Counted from the stretch's first letter, positions 1-13,000 are shown. The stretch: 64,000 nucleotides of DNA from Carallia brachiata (GCA_021464245.1 JADCRB010000016.1:15611345-15675344); one strand, 5' to 3'. Notes: a model not told the origin generated them from the letters alone. Program-made: numbers and translations.

Positions 1-2402
1 AATACATTATTTTCTTGATCCAGCATAACATGTTTTATTCCAAATTTTCGACTAAAAGTCTTATAACTAAATGTTGAACCAATAAATTGCAAATGACAAA
101 AGTGCTTATATAATCTCCTCCTCATGCAATAAGTTGTCAGAAAAACCATTTCTATGGTCTTATTCAAAGAGAGGAAAAGTAGAAAAAAAAAATCTATACA
201 TTAATTTCTTTGAATAACATTGCTGTAGTTAAGAACTTAGACCTCTATTCTTGTGGTCTTGGGTTCTAATTTTAGAAAAGAGATTGAGATTTATTAAAAT
301 AGGAAAAGTTAGCCTCATTATATAACTCACGGTCTAATGTACCTCTTAATAACTAAAAAAGAATCTAGACATAAAAAAATGGAAAAATTCAAAATTAAGA
401 ATTGGAACTAATTTTTTTTTAATTACAATACTTTTTAACCATTGGACATATCCCATTAAGTCTCCAACCGGCCGGTTGATGATCTTTGTCTCATTTTTTC
501 TTTGCAAATATAAATTGATGTTTGAAAAGTAGACCATTTTATTGAGAAAAAACTGCGTAGGATTCCCAAAAAAAAAAAAAAAAAACAAAGCTACCAATTT
601 TGAATACCCAAGAAAATAAAGGAAAATGTTGGACATTGTGATTTGTATGGCATGCCATGCCGTCTCAGCTCTACAGTAAGTAGCACGTAAAGAGAGAATA
701 TGTATTCTCTAGACCAAAAGAAAATATGCATGTTTTTTTTATTGTTTACGCATGTGCCTTTACCTTTATCTCTTTTTCACCTTTTTCCCTTTACCTGTCT
801 TCTCTACAGTCGCCGTCAAACAAATGAATTGCATCTCTTTTCAAAGTTCAAACTTGACTTTTTGGCGAGGGACTACTCATTCAAGTATGTGCCTCCAGAT
901 GCTCAGCCCAATTTCCCTTTCGACATGTTAAATGGGTATGGTTCAAGTTTTGAATAGGCCATTTTGGATGGTCTGTAAAAGGCCAACAAACTTTAAAAAC
1001 TTTTTACTGATTACAGACGCATTTAACACTATTGCATACAAGTTATATGCAAGACCCATTCCCATTGGTTAATGAAGGGATAAAGATTACGGAAAAGTTC
1101 ATGCAATTGGTGAATTAGATGTATCCAGAGTCCAAGTTCACACATTACACTATTATAAACATTGGTTGCATATTTTTAATCCTTTTGAGTTAAAAGATAA
1201 AAATCACAAATATGCAACAGTCATGATTGTGAAATATTGTAAACCTACCTCGGAAGAGTGGGTTAAGTTGAAGGCATCCATGAAATAGAATTATAAGAAT
1301 TTACAATTTAATCCTTTTTTTTTGTTGGGGGGTTGGGGGGTGGGGGAAGCACCATCCCCTCGGGCTTAAGAGGTAGATGGTGATGGTTCCTTAAAAACTT
1401 TAAAAACAGAAACGAAAGAAGAAAAATTGGAAACCATCGTTTTCCACAGCACCCAAGTTAGGGCATAGCTTTGCAAAATTCGCAAAGAAAAACCCTAGAG
1501 GAGAAAACGGTGGGGAACGATTCTAACAAAATTAGCAACCATATGCCCAAAAAGGAAAAAAAATAAAAGAAATTCAGTAAAGGACAAAGATGGTAAGATA
1601 GGCAGTCAGACGGGCTTCAAGAGCCCCTGTGCGATTAAAACTTTGGCACTGAGATTGTTTTTACTGAATTAAATACGTATCAGTATGTGTGTAGGACAAA
1701 AGAGAATGAGTAGTCAAATCATCCAAAGTAAATATTTTTTTTCACTTGAGCATGTCAAATTAAAAAAAAATATATTGGTAATTAATTACATAATTAACGC
1801 TTATCAAAGGTAAATTTTGGTTATTTCTCAAAAGATAAATTGTTGTTGGGATTCTTTAAATAGGATAAAGTGAGATTAAATTGATATATAAATACTTAAA
1901 TAATTGAATTTAATTAAAAAAAAAGAACATACATGACATATAAATTATTATATGTAATCTAAATAAGTTATGTGATTATTTTAATATTATTCAAAATACG
2001 GGTCATGTAGAACTACAAAACGAAAATAGTTGAGTTATTGGTTGGTTATGATTATGCCATGATAAGAGAAATCAAAGGCTGTGAACATTTTTAGCCCAAA
2101 GGAGGCGGAGGATGGGGGGAATTTGAGGGCTTTGAGGTTATTGTCCGAGAGATAGAAGGCGGGTGTTAGGGTTTTTGGGTTCGGAAATTGAGGACAGGAA
2201 AGTAGTGGGTTTTGTGTGCTTTGAACAACACTCCATAATTAAAGAAGAGGACACTATGCAGCAGCCTCTTCCTCCCTCCCACACCCTTATGATCAGTACT
2301 GAAAGCAACAGGTGATTAAGTGAAAGCTATATCACCCCATGCACACGTCCCTTTCCAGCTCCTCTCCCCCACATCTGCCGCCTCTCTCTCTCCCCCTCTC
2401 CA

Positions 2403-2445
<43 letters not shown>

Positions 2446-2538
2446 GCATTGGGAATGCCAACTACATGTAATCTTATGATCATCATGTGACACATGCTTG
2501 CATGGACATGGATGTGGACATGGACATCTTGTATGATC
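1..2538. other. Gene-free upstream flank of the YABBY gene
   Basis: No open reading frame here resembles a known protein. The stretch is AT-rich with several homopolymer runs, for example a long A run near 569-586 and a G-rich patch near 1323-1350. The interval 240-360 reads like a worn SINE (a 'gggttctaa' box-B-like word, then a poorly preserved tail), but its ends cannot be set. The right end holds the CT repeat of the YABBY upstream region. Confidence 0.6.
2411..2443 (+). repeat. (TC)n microsatellite upstream of YABBY
   Basis: An uninterrupted TC repeat of about 16 units sits at the end of a wider CT-rich stretch starting near 2372, roughly 640 bp before the YABBY start codon. GAGA/CT repeats are known binding sites for plant BPC proteins at homeotic genes; that role here is inference. 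Confidence 0.9.
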
Positions 2539-2763
2539 ATGATGACACACAAGCCAACCACCCCTGTCTTAGCCTGGGTGGACAGTTGATGTGGTGGCGA
2601 GTTCAAACCCTATTATCTTCAAATCACTCTATTGTTAAAGAATTTCTCACTTTAATAAGTTGGATACTTATAGCATATGCAGTGTTTGTGGACTGCTTTC
2701 TTTGTCTCTCTAACTACTAATTATTTTTGTGTTGAAAAAAAAAAAATGATGACACACAAGCCA
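2539..2763 (+). mobile_element. SINE-like retroposon with perfect 18-bp target-site duplication
   Basis: The 18-bp word ATGATGACACACAAGCCA occurs at 2539-2556 and again at 2746-2763, enclosing a body of about 189 bp that ends in a run of twelve A. Near the 5' end are a box-A-like word (TAGCCTGGGTGG, about 2570-2581) and, about 30 bp later, a box-B-like word (GAGTTCAAACC), as in tRNA-derived SINEs. The body codes for nothing. It lies about 320 bp upstream of the YABBY start codon. The intact duplication implies a fairly recent insertion. Confidence 0.85.
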
Positions 2764-2866
2764 CATGTACATACAAGAGGTAGGGTACATGGTTGTGACC
2801 TATAAACAAACAACACCCATGAACAGAGGGGGGAAAGAGAGAAGGGTTTCTGTCTTCTTGGCCTCT

Positions 2867-2874
2867 TATATATC
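2867..2874 (+). promoter_or_regulatory. Candidate TATA box of the YABBY gene
   Basis: TTATATAT lies about 210 bp before the start codon, in a context typical of plant TATA boxes, and predicts a transcription start near 2900. The leader that follows is rich in CAT/CAC triplets and has no ATG start in the window 2901-3082 that opens a long upstream reading frame. Confidence 0.5.
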
Positions 2875-3082
2875 TACTAGAGACCCCAAATAGATCACAT
2901 TTGTTTCACAACCTCTCTTCATCATATTCAAAGGAAACAAAAAAAACAAAAACAAAAGGCAGATCCAAAAGTGGGGTGGTTAAGCTGTCAATCTTATCAA
3001 TCAATCAACCAGAGATCCATCATCATCACCACCACCATCATCAGGGTTTTAAAAGAAGGAATCAAAGTATCCAAAAAACACC

Positions 3083-4827
3083 ATGTCCTCCTCTTCTTCT
3101 ACTACACTGTCTTTGGACCACCTACCTCCCACTGAGCAGCTCTGCTATGTCCATTGCAACATTTGTGATACTGTCCTTGCGGTATAATTATGATTAGCAC
3201 TATTAATTCATCCTTTTTTGTGTAGTCTCCATCTATTGTTATCTATCCATCTCTTTCTTGCCTTTTTCCTTGTCTTTTGACGACCCAATTAAGTTTCTTT
3301 ATTCTTTGCTCAATTGGTTTTTTTTTTTTCCTGGGGTTTGGTTTTTGTTTCATTTTTACATGTTTTGGGACTTGGTAGGTGAGTGTTCCTTGCACAAGTT
3401 TGTTCAAGACCGTTACGGTTCGATGTGGTCATTGCACCAATCTGCTGCCTGTGAATATGCGGGGACTGATTTTGCCCTCCGCTAGTCAGTTTCACTTGGG
3501 TCACAGTTTCTTCTCTCCTTCTCATAGTCTTCTGGTACATACACCAAATTCACTTATGAGTTTAAATATATTAATTTGGGTCTTGTTGATTTCAGAATTC
3601 AAATGATGTTTCTTTGTGCATTGTATATGTGTGTGTGGTGATGATTTTGTGCAGGATGATATCGCAAATCCATCTCCAAACTTCTTGATCAATCACACCA
3701 ATGCAAATGATTTTGGTTTTCCGGCTCGCAGCATAGCCAATGAAATCCCAAGGCCACCAGTTGTCAACAGACGTAAGATTCATGACACCCCGAAAAATTA
3801 TAAGAACTCTTCATGATCAAACATTAGAAGGATCATTTAGGTAGTATCTGCTCAAAATAACTGTTCAAAATATGCAATTCTCTTGAGGATAAAGGAGGCT
3901 AAAGTTATTAATCTTACTTTATTCTCTCGGAGAATCTGTAGCAAAAATTTGTTGGTCAAAATGTTCTTCCAAGTCACTTCAGTTTGGCATGATCAATATG
4001 TACTTGGATTATATGCAGCATTCTCTAGTGGAAAAACAACCATATCATTTGCATTTTGGCTCATTTTTAATTTGTAAAGTGTTTAAGGGGTCTTGATCTA
4101 CTTGGTTGTGGAGAAACAACCTATATGGGGTTAACAAAGAATTGAACCTTGCTGTTGCCATCCAAAACCCTTATGTAGCACTGATTTTTTATTACAATTC
4201 ACTTGGTATAAATAAATAGGTTTCGCCTTGATAAGAACCCTAAAAATAAATTTATAGTGTGCTCATAGTGACCCACTAAAGAATAAGAAACCGTTTTGTA
4301 TATGTTTTCAGGATTTTCCTCCTGTTTAATGATCAAATCAACAATACATTGCATGCATTGCAAAAATTTCCCATTGATCTTCATCTTCTCCTTTTTATTC
4401 TTCCTCTTTCTTTTCCATCCTGATTCTCTTATATCTCCAACTAAAAGTGTAAGAAAAACCACCTGTTAGTCATTTTTGCCTTTCCTTGAGCAAACCAAAA
4501 CAAAAATTTTTCTCCTCGCGGAAATATAGCTAGCTACCTAGTGATCATGAAGAATCTTTGGTCAATATAGGAACACATAGAAATGATGATATACTTTAAC
4601 AAAAAAAAGAAATGATGATATACTGAAGTGACAGTAAATAAGAGAGAAAAAAAAGAAGGAAATTATGAAATTAAAAGAAGTGGGGTTTTAATGTGTCTTT
4701 TGTCTCTGTCTGTTGTTGTTGTTGTGCTGTGTCTGCTTGTTCATGTCCAGCTCCGGAGAAGAGACAGAGAGTCCCCTCAGCGTACAATCGCTTCATCAAG
4801 TGAGTAATGATTTCAATGCATTCACAC

Positions 4828-4885
<58 letters not shown>

Positions 4886-5497
4886 TGTGGAATGAATGAA
4901 TGTGGATGTTTTTAATGAACATTGCTAAATTTGAAGCAAAATGTGAATGGACCAAAACCCTGCAGGGACGAGATCCAACGCATCAAGGCTGGAAATCCTG
5001 ATATCAGCCACAGAGAAGCCTTTAGTGCAGCAGCTAAGAATGTAAGATCCAAGGAAATTATTTGTGGGTTTCTAGTTACTTTACCAAATTAGGGTTTTTT
5101 TTTTTTTTTTTTTTTTTGCATTATGATCAATTAGGGCTTCATTTATTTCCTTTCTTCAATTATTGTATATTGTAAAGTTTATACTATGATATGAAGTCTT
5201 TGTATGGGTCCTTTTATCTGATCCTATTTTGTTTCATTCTATCATCAGTGGGCCCACTTCCCACATATTCACTTTGGTCTCATGACTGAGCAGACTGTGA
5301 AGAAGGCTAATGTGCGCCAGGTAACCTATGCACACCCACCTTCTTTGTGTTCTTGAAATTTGTCATTTTTTTTTTATTTATAAAAAAAAAACATATTTCT
5401 AACATTGCTTCTGTTTTTGTTTGTGTAGGAAGGAGAAGATGTACTCATGAAAGATGGGTTTTTGGCTTCAGCTAATGTTGGCGTCACCCCTTACTAA
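3083..5497 (+). CDS. YAB1: YABBY transcription factor, FIL/YAB1-YAB3 type
   Basis: Seven exons (3083-3181, 3379-3534, 3655-3772, 4751-4799, 4966-5041, 5249-5320, 5429-5497) with GT..AG introns join into a 212-residue protein. Residues 21-55 form the C2C2 zinc finger: C25-x2-C28 and C49-x2-C52 are visible. Residues 126-175 form the HMG-like YABBY domain, with [16 protein letters not shown] followed by the [21 protein letters not shown] core. The C-terminus ends in the family signature NVGVTPY. Such nuclear proteins specify abaxial identity and lamina growth of leaves and floral organs. The short serine run after Met1, the [20 protein letters not shown] start and the seven-exon layout fit FIL/YAB3 rather than CRC, INO or YAB5. 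The start is the first ATG before the conserved N-terminus. Intron 3 is the longest at 978 bp. Introns hold a long CT repeat and two poly(A) micro-insertions. Choosing between FIL and YAB3 orthology needs a tree. Confidence 0.96.
4580..4624 (+). mobile_element. Tail-only micro-insertion with 16-bp TSD (YABBY intron 3)
   Basis: The 16-bp word GAAATGATGATATACT is present at 4580-4595 and 4609-4624. Between the copies lie only 13 bases, TTAAC followed by eight A. Direct repeats flanking a short tract that ends in poly(A) are the signature of target-primed reverse transcription, here with almost no body. Confidence 0.65.
4831..4877 (+). repeat. (TC)n microsatellite in YABBY intron 4
   Basis: About 23 uninterrupted TC units lie 30 bp after the donor site of intron 4, between exon 4 and exon 5. 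Confidence 0.95.
5087..5136 (-). mobile_element. Tail-only micro-insertion with 8-bp TSD (YABBY intron 5)
   Basis: AATTAGGG occurs at 5087-5094 and 5129-5136. The intervening 34 bases are a long T run followed by GCATTATGATC. Read on the minus strand this is GATCATAATGC plus poly(A), so it has the layout of the other micro-insertions in reverse orientation. The duplication is short, so this case is weaker than the others. Confidence 0.45.
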
Positions 5498-6001
5498 GAT
5501 ATGGACCACTGGGACAAAAGCTTGAAGGGTGAGATGATCTATGTCAAGTTTGAAATTTTAGTTCATGAACCAATCACCTGCTAGGGTCTAATTGTCTATC
5601 AATGTCAAAAACTTATGTAGCATGTAATTTTAGAAACTCAAAGTCTAGATTTCCCTTGGAAGCTTTAATTACCTATCTATGTCTCAAAATTTCTCAAGGA
5701 ATGTGACTGAAGCTAATTACAAGTTTAATGAATTTTCTTTGCGTTTATATTAGTTTGTTCTCGCTCATTACGTTGTTCATATCGGTGCCCTTTACCATAG
5801 GGGGAGTAATTAGTGTTTTAAATCCTAATGTATCGACAAACAAGGTGTCCCTAATATGTATTATCGAAGAAAAAAAGAAATAGGTCTTCTCCAAGGAAAA
5901 AAAAAAAGGAAGGAAAGGAATAGAATATAAAGAAATCCATTCCTAAAGCCAACTTCAAAAGTTACTTGGATTTAATTGTTGTTAGTAATAGCTGAGGTAT
6001 G

Positions 6002-6044
6002 AAAAAAGATAATTGGACTGTTAAAAAAAAAAAAGATAATTGGA
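6002..6044 (+). mobile_element. Tail-only micro-insertion, TSD 10-16 bp
   Basis: GATAATTGGA preceded by at least six A occurs at 6002-6017 and 6029-6044. The two copies are separated by CTGTT and an A run. Because the duplication begins with A residues its exact length is ambiguous, but at least 10 non-homopolymer bases match. Confidence 0.6.
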
Positions 6045-7265
6045 GAAAAACTATGATTATGTTGCTGAAAATTGGAGATTTAAGATTTGTAAGTAGTTGG
6101 TGTCTTCAATAATTGTTTTCAGCCCAACTTTGCTAGCTACCAAGTTCCATTCCTATCATTCATACCTTAAATGTATATATAATAATGCATAAATGAAAAA
6201 TTATTCTAGAAATGAATTGGCCAAATGGTTTGGAGTCTAAAGTTTCCTTATTTAATGAATGTAGCTCATTGATTTACATAGGGAAAAACTGATTTTGGTG
6301 CTTCAGGCCGAGGACTTTCCCGTTAATTACCTATTTACTTTCCTTTTCTTTATCTACCCATTTTATTTCTATAAACAACCGATAATTTTCTTTGTTCAAA
6401 ATATTGAGAATATTAAGTTTTGAGTAAACAAAAATAGATAGATAGAAACTTAGTTGAGAGACATTGACTAGTGCAATTTTGAGTAACTTAATTAATTATA
6501 ATTTGTAGATTTCATGTTATTTCAAAGTGAAGTATTACTAGCGTGAAATTAAAATTAACAGTGAACAACATAAATTCTTGTGTTCCAGTGACGCTTATGT
6601 GATTAAGACTTGTACTGCTATTAATTTTTTTCTCGTAATAATTAGTATAAATTCATTGGCCTAGTGGGTCTGTTGCGAGATCTATTGATAAAACATATTA
6701 ATATTAAACCTTTTCCAATATTTTTCCTTTTTTTGTGACAAAGGAAAATTGAATAAAAAAATTAAAAAAAAAAAAACACAAACAAAAGCAACTAGTGGAA
6801 CACTAATTGCCGCTTGGAAGAACCACTCAGCTAGAAGCTATAACTCCATCCCAGAAAGGGGTTTTGCCCGAGGGTTTAGATGGTCTATACCTTTTCCAAT
6901 TATTTGAAACAACTTAAAATTGTATATGATTTTTTTTTTTTCTAACAACGATGCGTTTTACTTTTGTCTCTCAATGTTTCGTCTGAAAAACATATGGCAA
7001 ATTACTAGAAATTCTCAATTGGAAACGATTCACTCGGGAACAACTATGAGGACATTAAAAATAATCATTGAATAGCTATAGACATTAAAAAATTTGTCTT
7101 AGAAAAAAAATTTTGAATTTTTTTTTAAGAAGATTTAGGCTAATATTAAATTTAGGGTAACAGTATATATCTTTAGAATTTAGTTTTAAAAAAATTAAAT
7201 TTTTTATTTTTTTTAAAAATTAAATTTATTTTTATAACTACTGTATAATTATTTTTTATATCTTC

Positions 7266-7438
7266 TTAGCGGGACTTGAAGTTACTCACTCGCGGAGAAT
7301 AAAGCAATGGATCCGTGTTGGCTGATAAAAGTGATAGGTCTTTCATAATCCAAGAGTTGAAGTCGGCCATTTCAATCAGACCACAGTCTTGCTTAAAAGC
7401 AAGCTTCGAACAACCTGTTTCGTAAAACTCATCGCTGT
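7266..7438 (-). pseudogene. Possible exon fragment of an unidentified protein
   Basis: After a pyrimidine-poor but usable acceptor (AACAG at about 7439-7443, minus strand), an open frame of about 57 codons ends in the residues SPRVSNFKSR and a stop. Its composition is more protein-like than its AT-rich surroundings, with words such as DCGLIEMADFNSWI. I do not recognise the family and see no upstream exon, so it may be a lone last exon carried by a transposon or a chance frame. Confidence 0.25.
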
Positions 7439-9280
7439 TCAAATATATATATATATATATTGAACAATTTTTTTTAGCCTTCAACTTCAACGTAGAAATT
7501 TAACTGCTAGGATGGACTTTAAGATTTCAAGGGTAGGTAATAAGTCTCCAGAGCGACATCTAGTGAGCAAGAGTCTATATATCTATTTGAGTGGATTCAA
7601 GTTGTAAATTGTTGAAAGGGTATGTTGGATTTATATGAAACTATAGAACTATTCACGTTTTGTAGTTTACAATCGAATTAATATCTTGTAATGAAAAAAA
7701 AAAAAAAGGGTGGGCAACTATAAAATGGAGCCCGTACAATATTGTTAAAAATCTGTCTTTTCGTGTCCATTTATGTATTCAGCAAGAAAACAGAGTTTTC
7801 CCAATATATCATAGGTTTTTTTTAAAAAAATTTTTTATTGAAACCTCATGCACCATGAGCAAGAGGGATAGGTAGAAAGGTTCGCTGATGGCAAGCAAAT
7901 TCATTTCAATTGCAAGTAAGCCTGCTCAGCTTTTGTTCCAATAATACATTGGATGAAAAGCAATTACTGTGGCTGCATTTAAATTAGATTTTCTTGTTCA
8001 TGAAATGGGTATAATTATCTTGTTTTTTTTTCCCCATATGTCAAGCTGAAATTTTTGTTTAAGAGAAGAAGAATCAGTATCTCCTGAAATGTCACAACTT
8101 GCAAACGAATACCCGGGTAAACTTTTGTCTGTGCCATAGGCCACCAGGTTCAATTACAAGGCACACAGGTGTTAGTTTTTCCGGGTAGGCGAGCTCAACA
8201 AGAAGAAGCTCTGCGCTCGCGAAGCACGGGCTGCACGTGACAAGAGCGAGACGGAGTAAAGTAACAATAACAGGCTTTTGCATACATCTTACCCAAAACC
8301 TCAAGCGCTGGATTATAGGTCTTAACCACTTGCATGTTGCTTTCTCCTGTTATTAACTTCCAATGTGTGAGTTGCAATTTCAACAACACAAAGTGTAGGT
8401 AAAAGTGAAAATGGTGGACACTAAACCTGCATTTTGTCAATAAAAGCAGGAACCAACAAAATGAAACTTCATATCAGGTGTTAAGAGTGACATGTAAAGT
8501 TGAAACCAAGCATATAAGATGAAGACATATATTCTCAGGAATGCCAGTTATAAAACACTCTCCAACATTTAGCCCTGTAGTTATCAGAAAAGGGCTTGCA
8601 ACAGAACACCCCACAATAATTTTAATAATTCCTGTAAAGGAAGGGGGAGGGGATCTTAATTTGATGCTTCTTTTGAAGCCCGTCTTTTCATTTCACCTCC
8701 AAAAGCTTGTTGAAAGTTGAAACAAAAGGCATGGAATTCAATCTTCAAGTCCAACTAGTCAAGCAGAATAATGCAGCCTTTTGAAAAGCAATACGAACCC
8801 ATGGCATATAAAAAGAAGCATTTGCCACTAAAATTGCAAGTCTCTCAGTATAATTTTCAATGCATTTGATATCATGGTTGCTCCAAGGCATGAATTTTTC
8901 TCCGGGAAAAAAGGAATTAAGGCCAACACATGGACCAAATCGATATGAAGCAGGTTGTGGTCAACTGTCTCCCTGGAATCTCTCTTTGTTGGCCATTTCT
9001 TTCCTCATAGTTAATTCACTCTTATATATTGGAGAAGGAATCGTCCAGGAAAATATGATAGACATCGCTTTCTGAGATGTGTTGGCCTCACTTTAATTTA
9101 AACTTTAGGAAAAAATGGATTTTCTAACTCCGCCAGCATTGGACCTCATATTCTGCATTGCTGATTTCAAGCCCGGATAATGGAGGAGGGTTGCTGTAAG
9201 TTGGCGGGCAACAGAATACTAGTGAAACCCTTGTGACAAATCTTTTAAACAGGGAATGACGAGCAAATACTAAAGTTTTG

Positions 9281-9306
9281 TTAATAAAGCTTTGTTGTTG
9301 TTGTTA
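9281..9306 (+). repeat. Possible RTE-type LINE 3' end
   Basis: The sequence TTAATAAAGCTTTGTTG followed by (TTG)n resembles the 3' terminus I associate with plant RTE-clade non-LTR elements, which end in TTG repeats rather than poly(A). The upstream sequence codes for no recognisable reverse transcriptase, so only the tail is proposed. Confidence 0.3.
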
Positions 9307-9616
9307 TCATTAAAGACATGCAAGGACATTAGAAAGTGGGGCTAATAGCTCTTCCAAGTCTAAACGGCCAAATCCAGGGACAATCCAGCTGGGATGGCAC
9401 CCACCAAAAGCAGACAGCAGAAGGGACCACACAAAATCTAAAAGAGACACAATTTCCAGCAAGGCTAAAATCTTCCGACCATGGATTGTACAAACAAGTG
9501 GGCCAATAAAATCCTGTATTTTTCCTACGGTCCATGTCACTCTCTAGTTTTGTTTTGGCCCATCTGCCTGACCAACCAGTGTCATTGTTATAAATTTTCA
9601 TAACCAAAGAAAATAC

Positions 9617-9660
9617 AAAAACTAAATTTATGAACCGAAAAAAAAAAAAAACTAAATTTA
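9617..9660 (+). mobile_element. Tail-only micro-insertion with 14-bp TSD
   Basis: AAAAACTAAATTTA occurs at 9617-9630 and 9647-9660. Only TGAACCG plus an A run lies between the copies. The 3' flank differs after each copy (TGAACC against CAAAGC), as expected for a target-site duplication. Confidence 0.6.
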
Positions 9661-10066
9661 CAAAGCTCTGCTCATAACCCCTCTAGAGAAATGATGAAAC
9701 AAAAATCTGTAGAAGAATAATTTGATTGTTGAGATGATAATTTTTCATGCGAGGAAAACAAGCGCCGCGACGAGTCCGTGGAAGGAAAAAACTGTTGTAA
9801 ACCACACACCTAAGAAGTCAAATTGTATTAAAACCTTGATGAATCGTCGTCAGTAAAGTAAATTACAGGGATTAAAAGAATGATATTCATCATAATATTA
9901 GAAAGGACCCCTTGGAGAAGATTGCGAAATACGCATCAAAATCACCGAAAATTTCTTATCAACAGGACAACACTAGAATTACACACCTACACACTTCCAA
10001 GCCACGATCTACACTAAAAAGACAGGCTCAAACAAGCTGGATACAGACCGCAACTAAAGATAACAA

Positions 10067-13000
10067 TCACCCAAAAATAGGAATGGCAGCAGATATGATC
10101 ATCAGCAAGGTGAGTAACAGCTTTGAACTGTTGCCCATGCGTGATGGTTCCGAAGAAATGTCCTGAGGCCTGAAAGATGAAACATGTGTAATCAAAATCA
10201 ACATCAGTCTTAACCATGAGATCATAAAAAAGAAACTTAAAAGTACAAATAGTATCAGTTTATACGTCTGCAATCTGCTGAGGGCACCACAGTAGAGGAC
10301 GTTGTCTGGTGCAGGAAACTCAGTTTTGTTGTTCTCTTCCGGATTAATGACTCTGACATAAGTTTCTTGTCCAAGATACCATGAGTCAAGATTTTCTGTT
10401 CTCAGGTTCCAGACTCCAACGTTGTCGAGTGATACTAAAATTGCTGTCCATGCTCCAGGATAAACCTATATATAGATGGATAAGGAGAGACAGAGAGAAT
10501 GAGAGAAGATAGAGTTCAACATTTCCATTTCTAAATCAAGTCTGCAACATAAACTAACTCTGATAATCACAAAAACATAGAAAGGATCTATCTTACTACT
10601 AGAATACTTTTATAATTGCTAGCGGAATGCAGAACAACACATTAATTATTGAGATCAAAAGGAGGTGATATGTGTACATTGAAATTCTCAGCTTCTAATG
10701 CCCATCACAAGACATTTCAGAATCAAAATCAACATCTTTGAGTTTAATAATGATAAGTTTAAGAAACAGTAATGTATATGCTACTAGAAGCCATAACTGA
10801 AGCAGATTTCAGGCTTTTCTGAACTCCCATTGAGTGGACAATCCAAAGCAGAAAATATGGGCCGCAAATTGAAGTTATAAGGATGTCCCAAGATATTATT
10901 ATTGCCAATTAGTTCAGTAAATTTTTTCTGACACAACCTTCCATAACATATAATGAAATTTTCTATTTTTTTATATTTCAAATTTGAAAATGATGATCAA
11001 ATCAATGGATTGATCAAGGCTTTCTCGAACCAAAGAAGCCGGACAACAGAGCTCTGCCGCTAGCATACCTGTACTGTGGAGCGCGCAACACCATCCCACT
11101 TGTTATATGTTCCCCTGCTGTTCTCTGTCCATTCACCATAATCCATCCTGAAATGAATTGATTGAAATGCAGGTTAGTAAAGCATGTTTTCATAATCTTT
11201 TCATAGATTTAAAAAATTTTCTGAAGGAAAGAAATGAATTCCTACCCAACAACAAAAACCGCATATCCACTAAGGTGATAGCTCTGCATTGTGGTGTCAT
11301 TGTTCTGCAGAACAACTTCCATAAAGCCTCTGTATGTTCCGTTTATGACTGATGTCTCCATTTTAGGTGGTCCTGTAAGTGGCCTATTGGGAAAATCAAG
11401 TTTATATACTCCCTTCACTTTGTGTTGCTCAGCGAGCCTGATTGGAGTGGAAGGATTGACAAATGATATCCCACTGAGAGTTGTCCTTCTCTTCCCATTG
11501 ATTGTTACTGGTGGCTTATTTTTCAACACATAAACATCAGTCACATTGATTGATCCATATCTAAATGACCCTTGTGGGTTAGGGCGTGCACCGCTAGCCG
11601 AAACATTCCACCTGCATAATTCAAGGAAAGAATTCTCGGCAAATGGATAACAACATACCAAAGTTTCATGACAATATAGCAATTCCCTGTGCTACCAATA
11701 TTAAATACCATACTCTTTCTTTTGAAGCACTTAAGTTTCATTTTTGAGTTCCTACACCCACTCGGTACTAAGAAACAACAGATTCTTTCTTTTTTTTTCC
11801 CCCCCCTTGATCTGCAAGGAATGTTGAAATTATCAGTGAAGAACTTAGGAGTCTACAGTTCCCACACCATGATTTTTCCTAACTATTTAAACTGATGAGA
11901 AGTTAAGGCATAGTTGAAATTTAAAATAAAAAAAAAAAAAAAAAACCTAACCTGATGGATCTTGCTTGATTCATTGAAAAGGTTTTGTCAAACTCATCAT
12001 TTGGTGGATCTGGGAGTGGACCATTTGCCTTGCCCTTAGAATTTGTATAATGCAAGACTGCAACACCAGTAACCCTTTGCCAGAGTGATTCATTCACAAA
12101 TCTAGCACTGGCTACAATGTAATAATCACTACTTGCATTCTGATCCATAGTTACCAGAAAGGAATAAGACTGTCCGACATGTATATCCAAACTAGTATAA
12201 TTCTGTTGCACTGTATATGATCCCTCAGACTCTGCTAAAAGCAAATTATGGTTCTGAATCCTGAAATTCAAGCTAGTTGACACTCCAACATTGTGTACAC
12301 GAAGGCGATAGGTTTTCCCTGTTCAATATAGCACCCTGGTTATGAAAAGTGTGAATCTTCAGCTCCAGGAAGCACACCCTGAAGCAATAACATGACGCCA
12401 ACAAAAACTACAGAGACTTCAAAATGGTGTGGACCTTTCACTTTTATTGGAAGCCACGTGTGCAAATCCTTTGAAAATATAATTTGACACTCAAATGGTT
12501 GAATATTAAAAACATTTGCTGCTTTTTTCACAAAATAGATACAAAACATTCACGGGGGGAAAGCACCTAAATAAGTACTTCTGCTGCATCCATTCAATCA
12601 TTATTGTATTTGCTCTATGAGTTTTCGCATAAACAAACTATCAAGTGACAAAATAGGCAAGTAGCATTGAAAATACATATAAGATGATTGCAATGATGCA
12701 CATGCAGAAATGGAAAAATGATACTACGTTCTGTGAAAAGTAACAACAGTAGCATCTTAATGAGGTCAAGATAGAAAGCTACAGCAAATACAGGTGTGAC
12801 CAAGTAGTGCTCAGCGTGGCAAAAACACATTGAAAAGTTAGACTAAAAACCATTCTTTTGAAAGAAAGTTTTTAAGCCATATGTCTATGGAGAAAAACTA
12901 AAAGCCATCATTCATTCAATGGGAAAATCAAGAATTACCAGGGTGGACTGTAATGGTTTCATAGTCGATGCCATCAGGAACCAGAGTAGTGTTATACTGG

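Larger units (their letters stand above)
5498..10066. other. Intergenic region between YABBY and SKU5
   Basis: This stretch separates the 3' ends of YABBY (plus) and SKU5 (minus). It starts with the YABBY 3' untranslated sequence. The rest is AT-rich, with two micro-insertions, an (AT)n run at 7442-7460, one possible exon fragment at 7266-7438, and two less AT-rich patches (about 8090-8330 and 9310-9560). The patches give only short broken reading frames and look like old transposon debris. I see no intact gene. Confidence 0.6.

Noticed and set aside
2901..3197. Apparent 98-codon upstream frame overlapping the YABBY start
   Set aside because: It opens with TTG rather than ATG and its content is the leader and exon 1 in another frame, so it is not a credible upstream ORF.
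4713..4955. Frames with Arg-Glu or Ser-Leu dipeptide runs
   Set aside because: They are translations of the (TC)n microsatellite in YABBY intron 4. The same applies to similar frames at 2332-2550 and 56714-57025.
9755..9800. Hammerhead-ribozyme-like string (CGACGAGTCCGTGGAAGGA)
   Set aside because: It resembles the GANGAGUCCGUG core region, but the invariant CUGA start reads GCGA, helix II does not close fully, and no matching helices I and III are visible.
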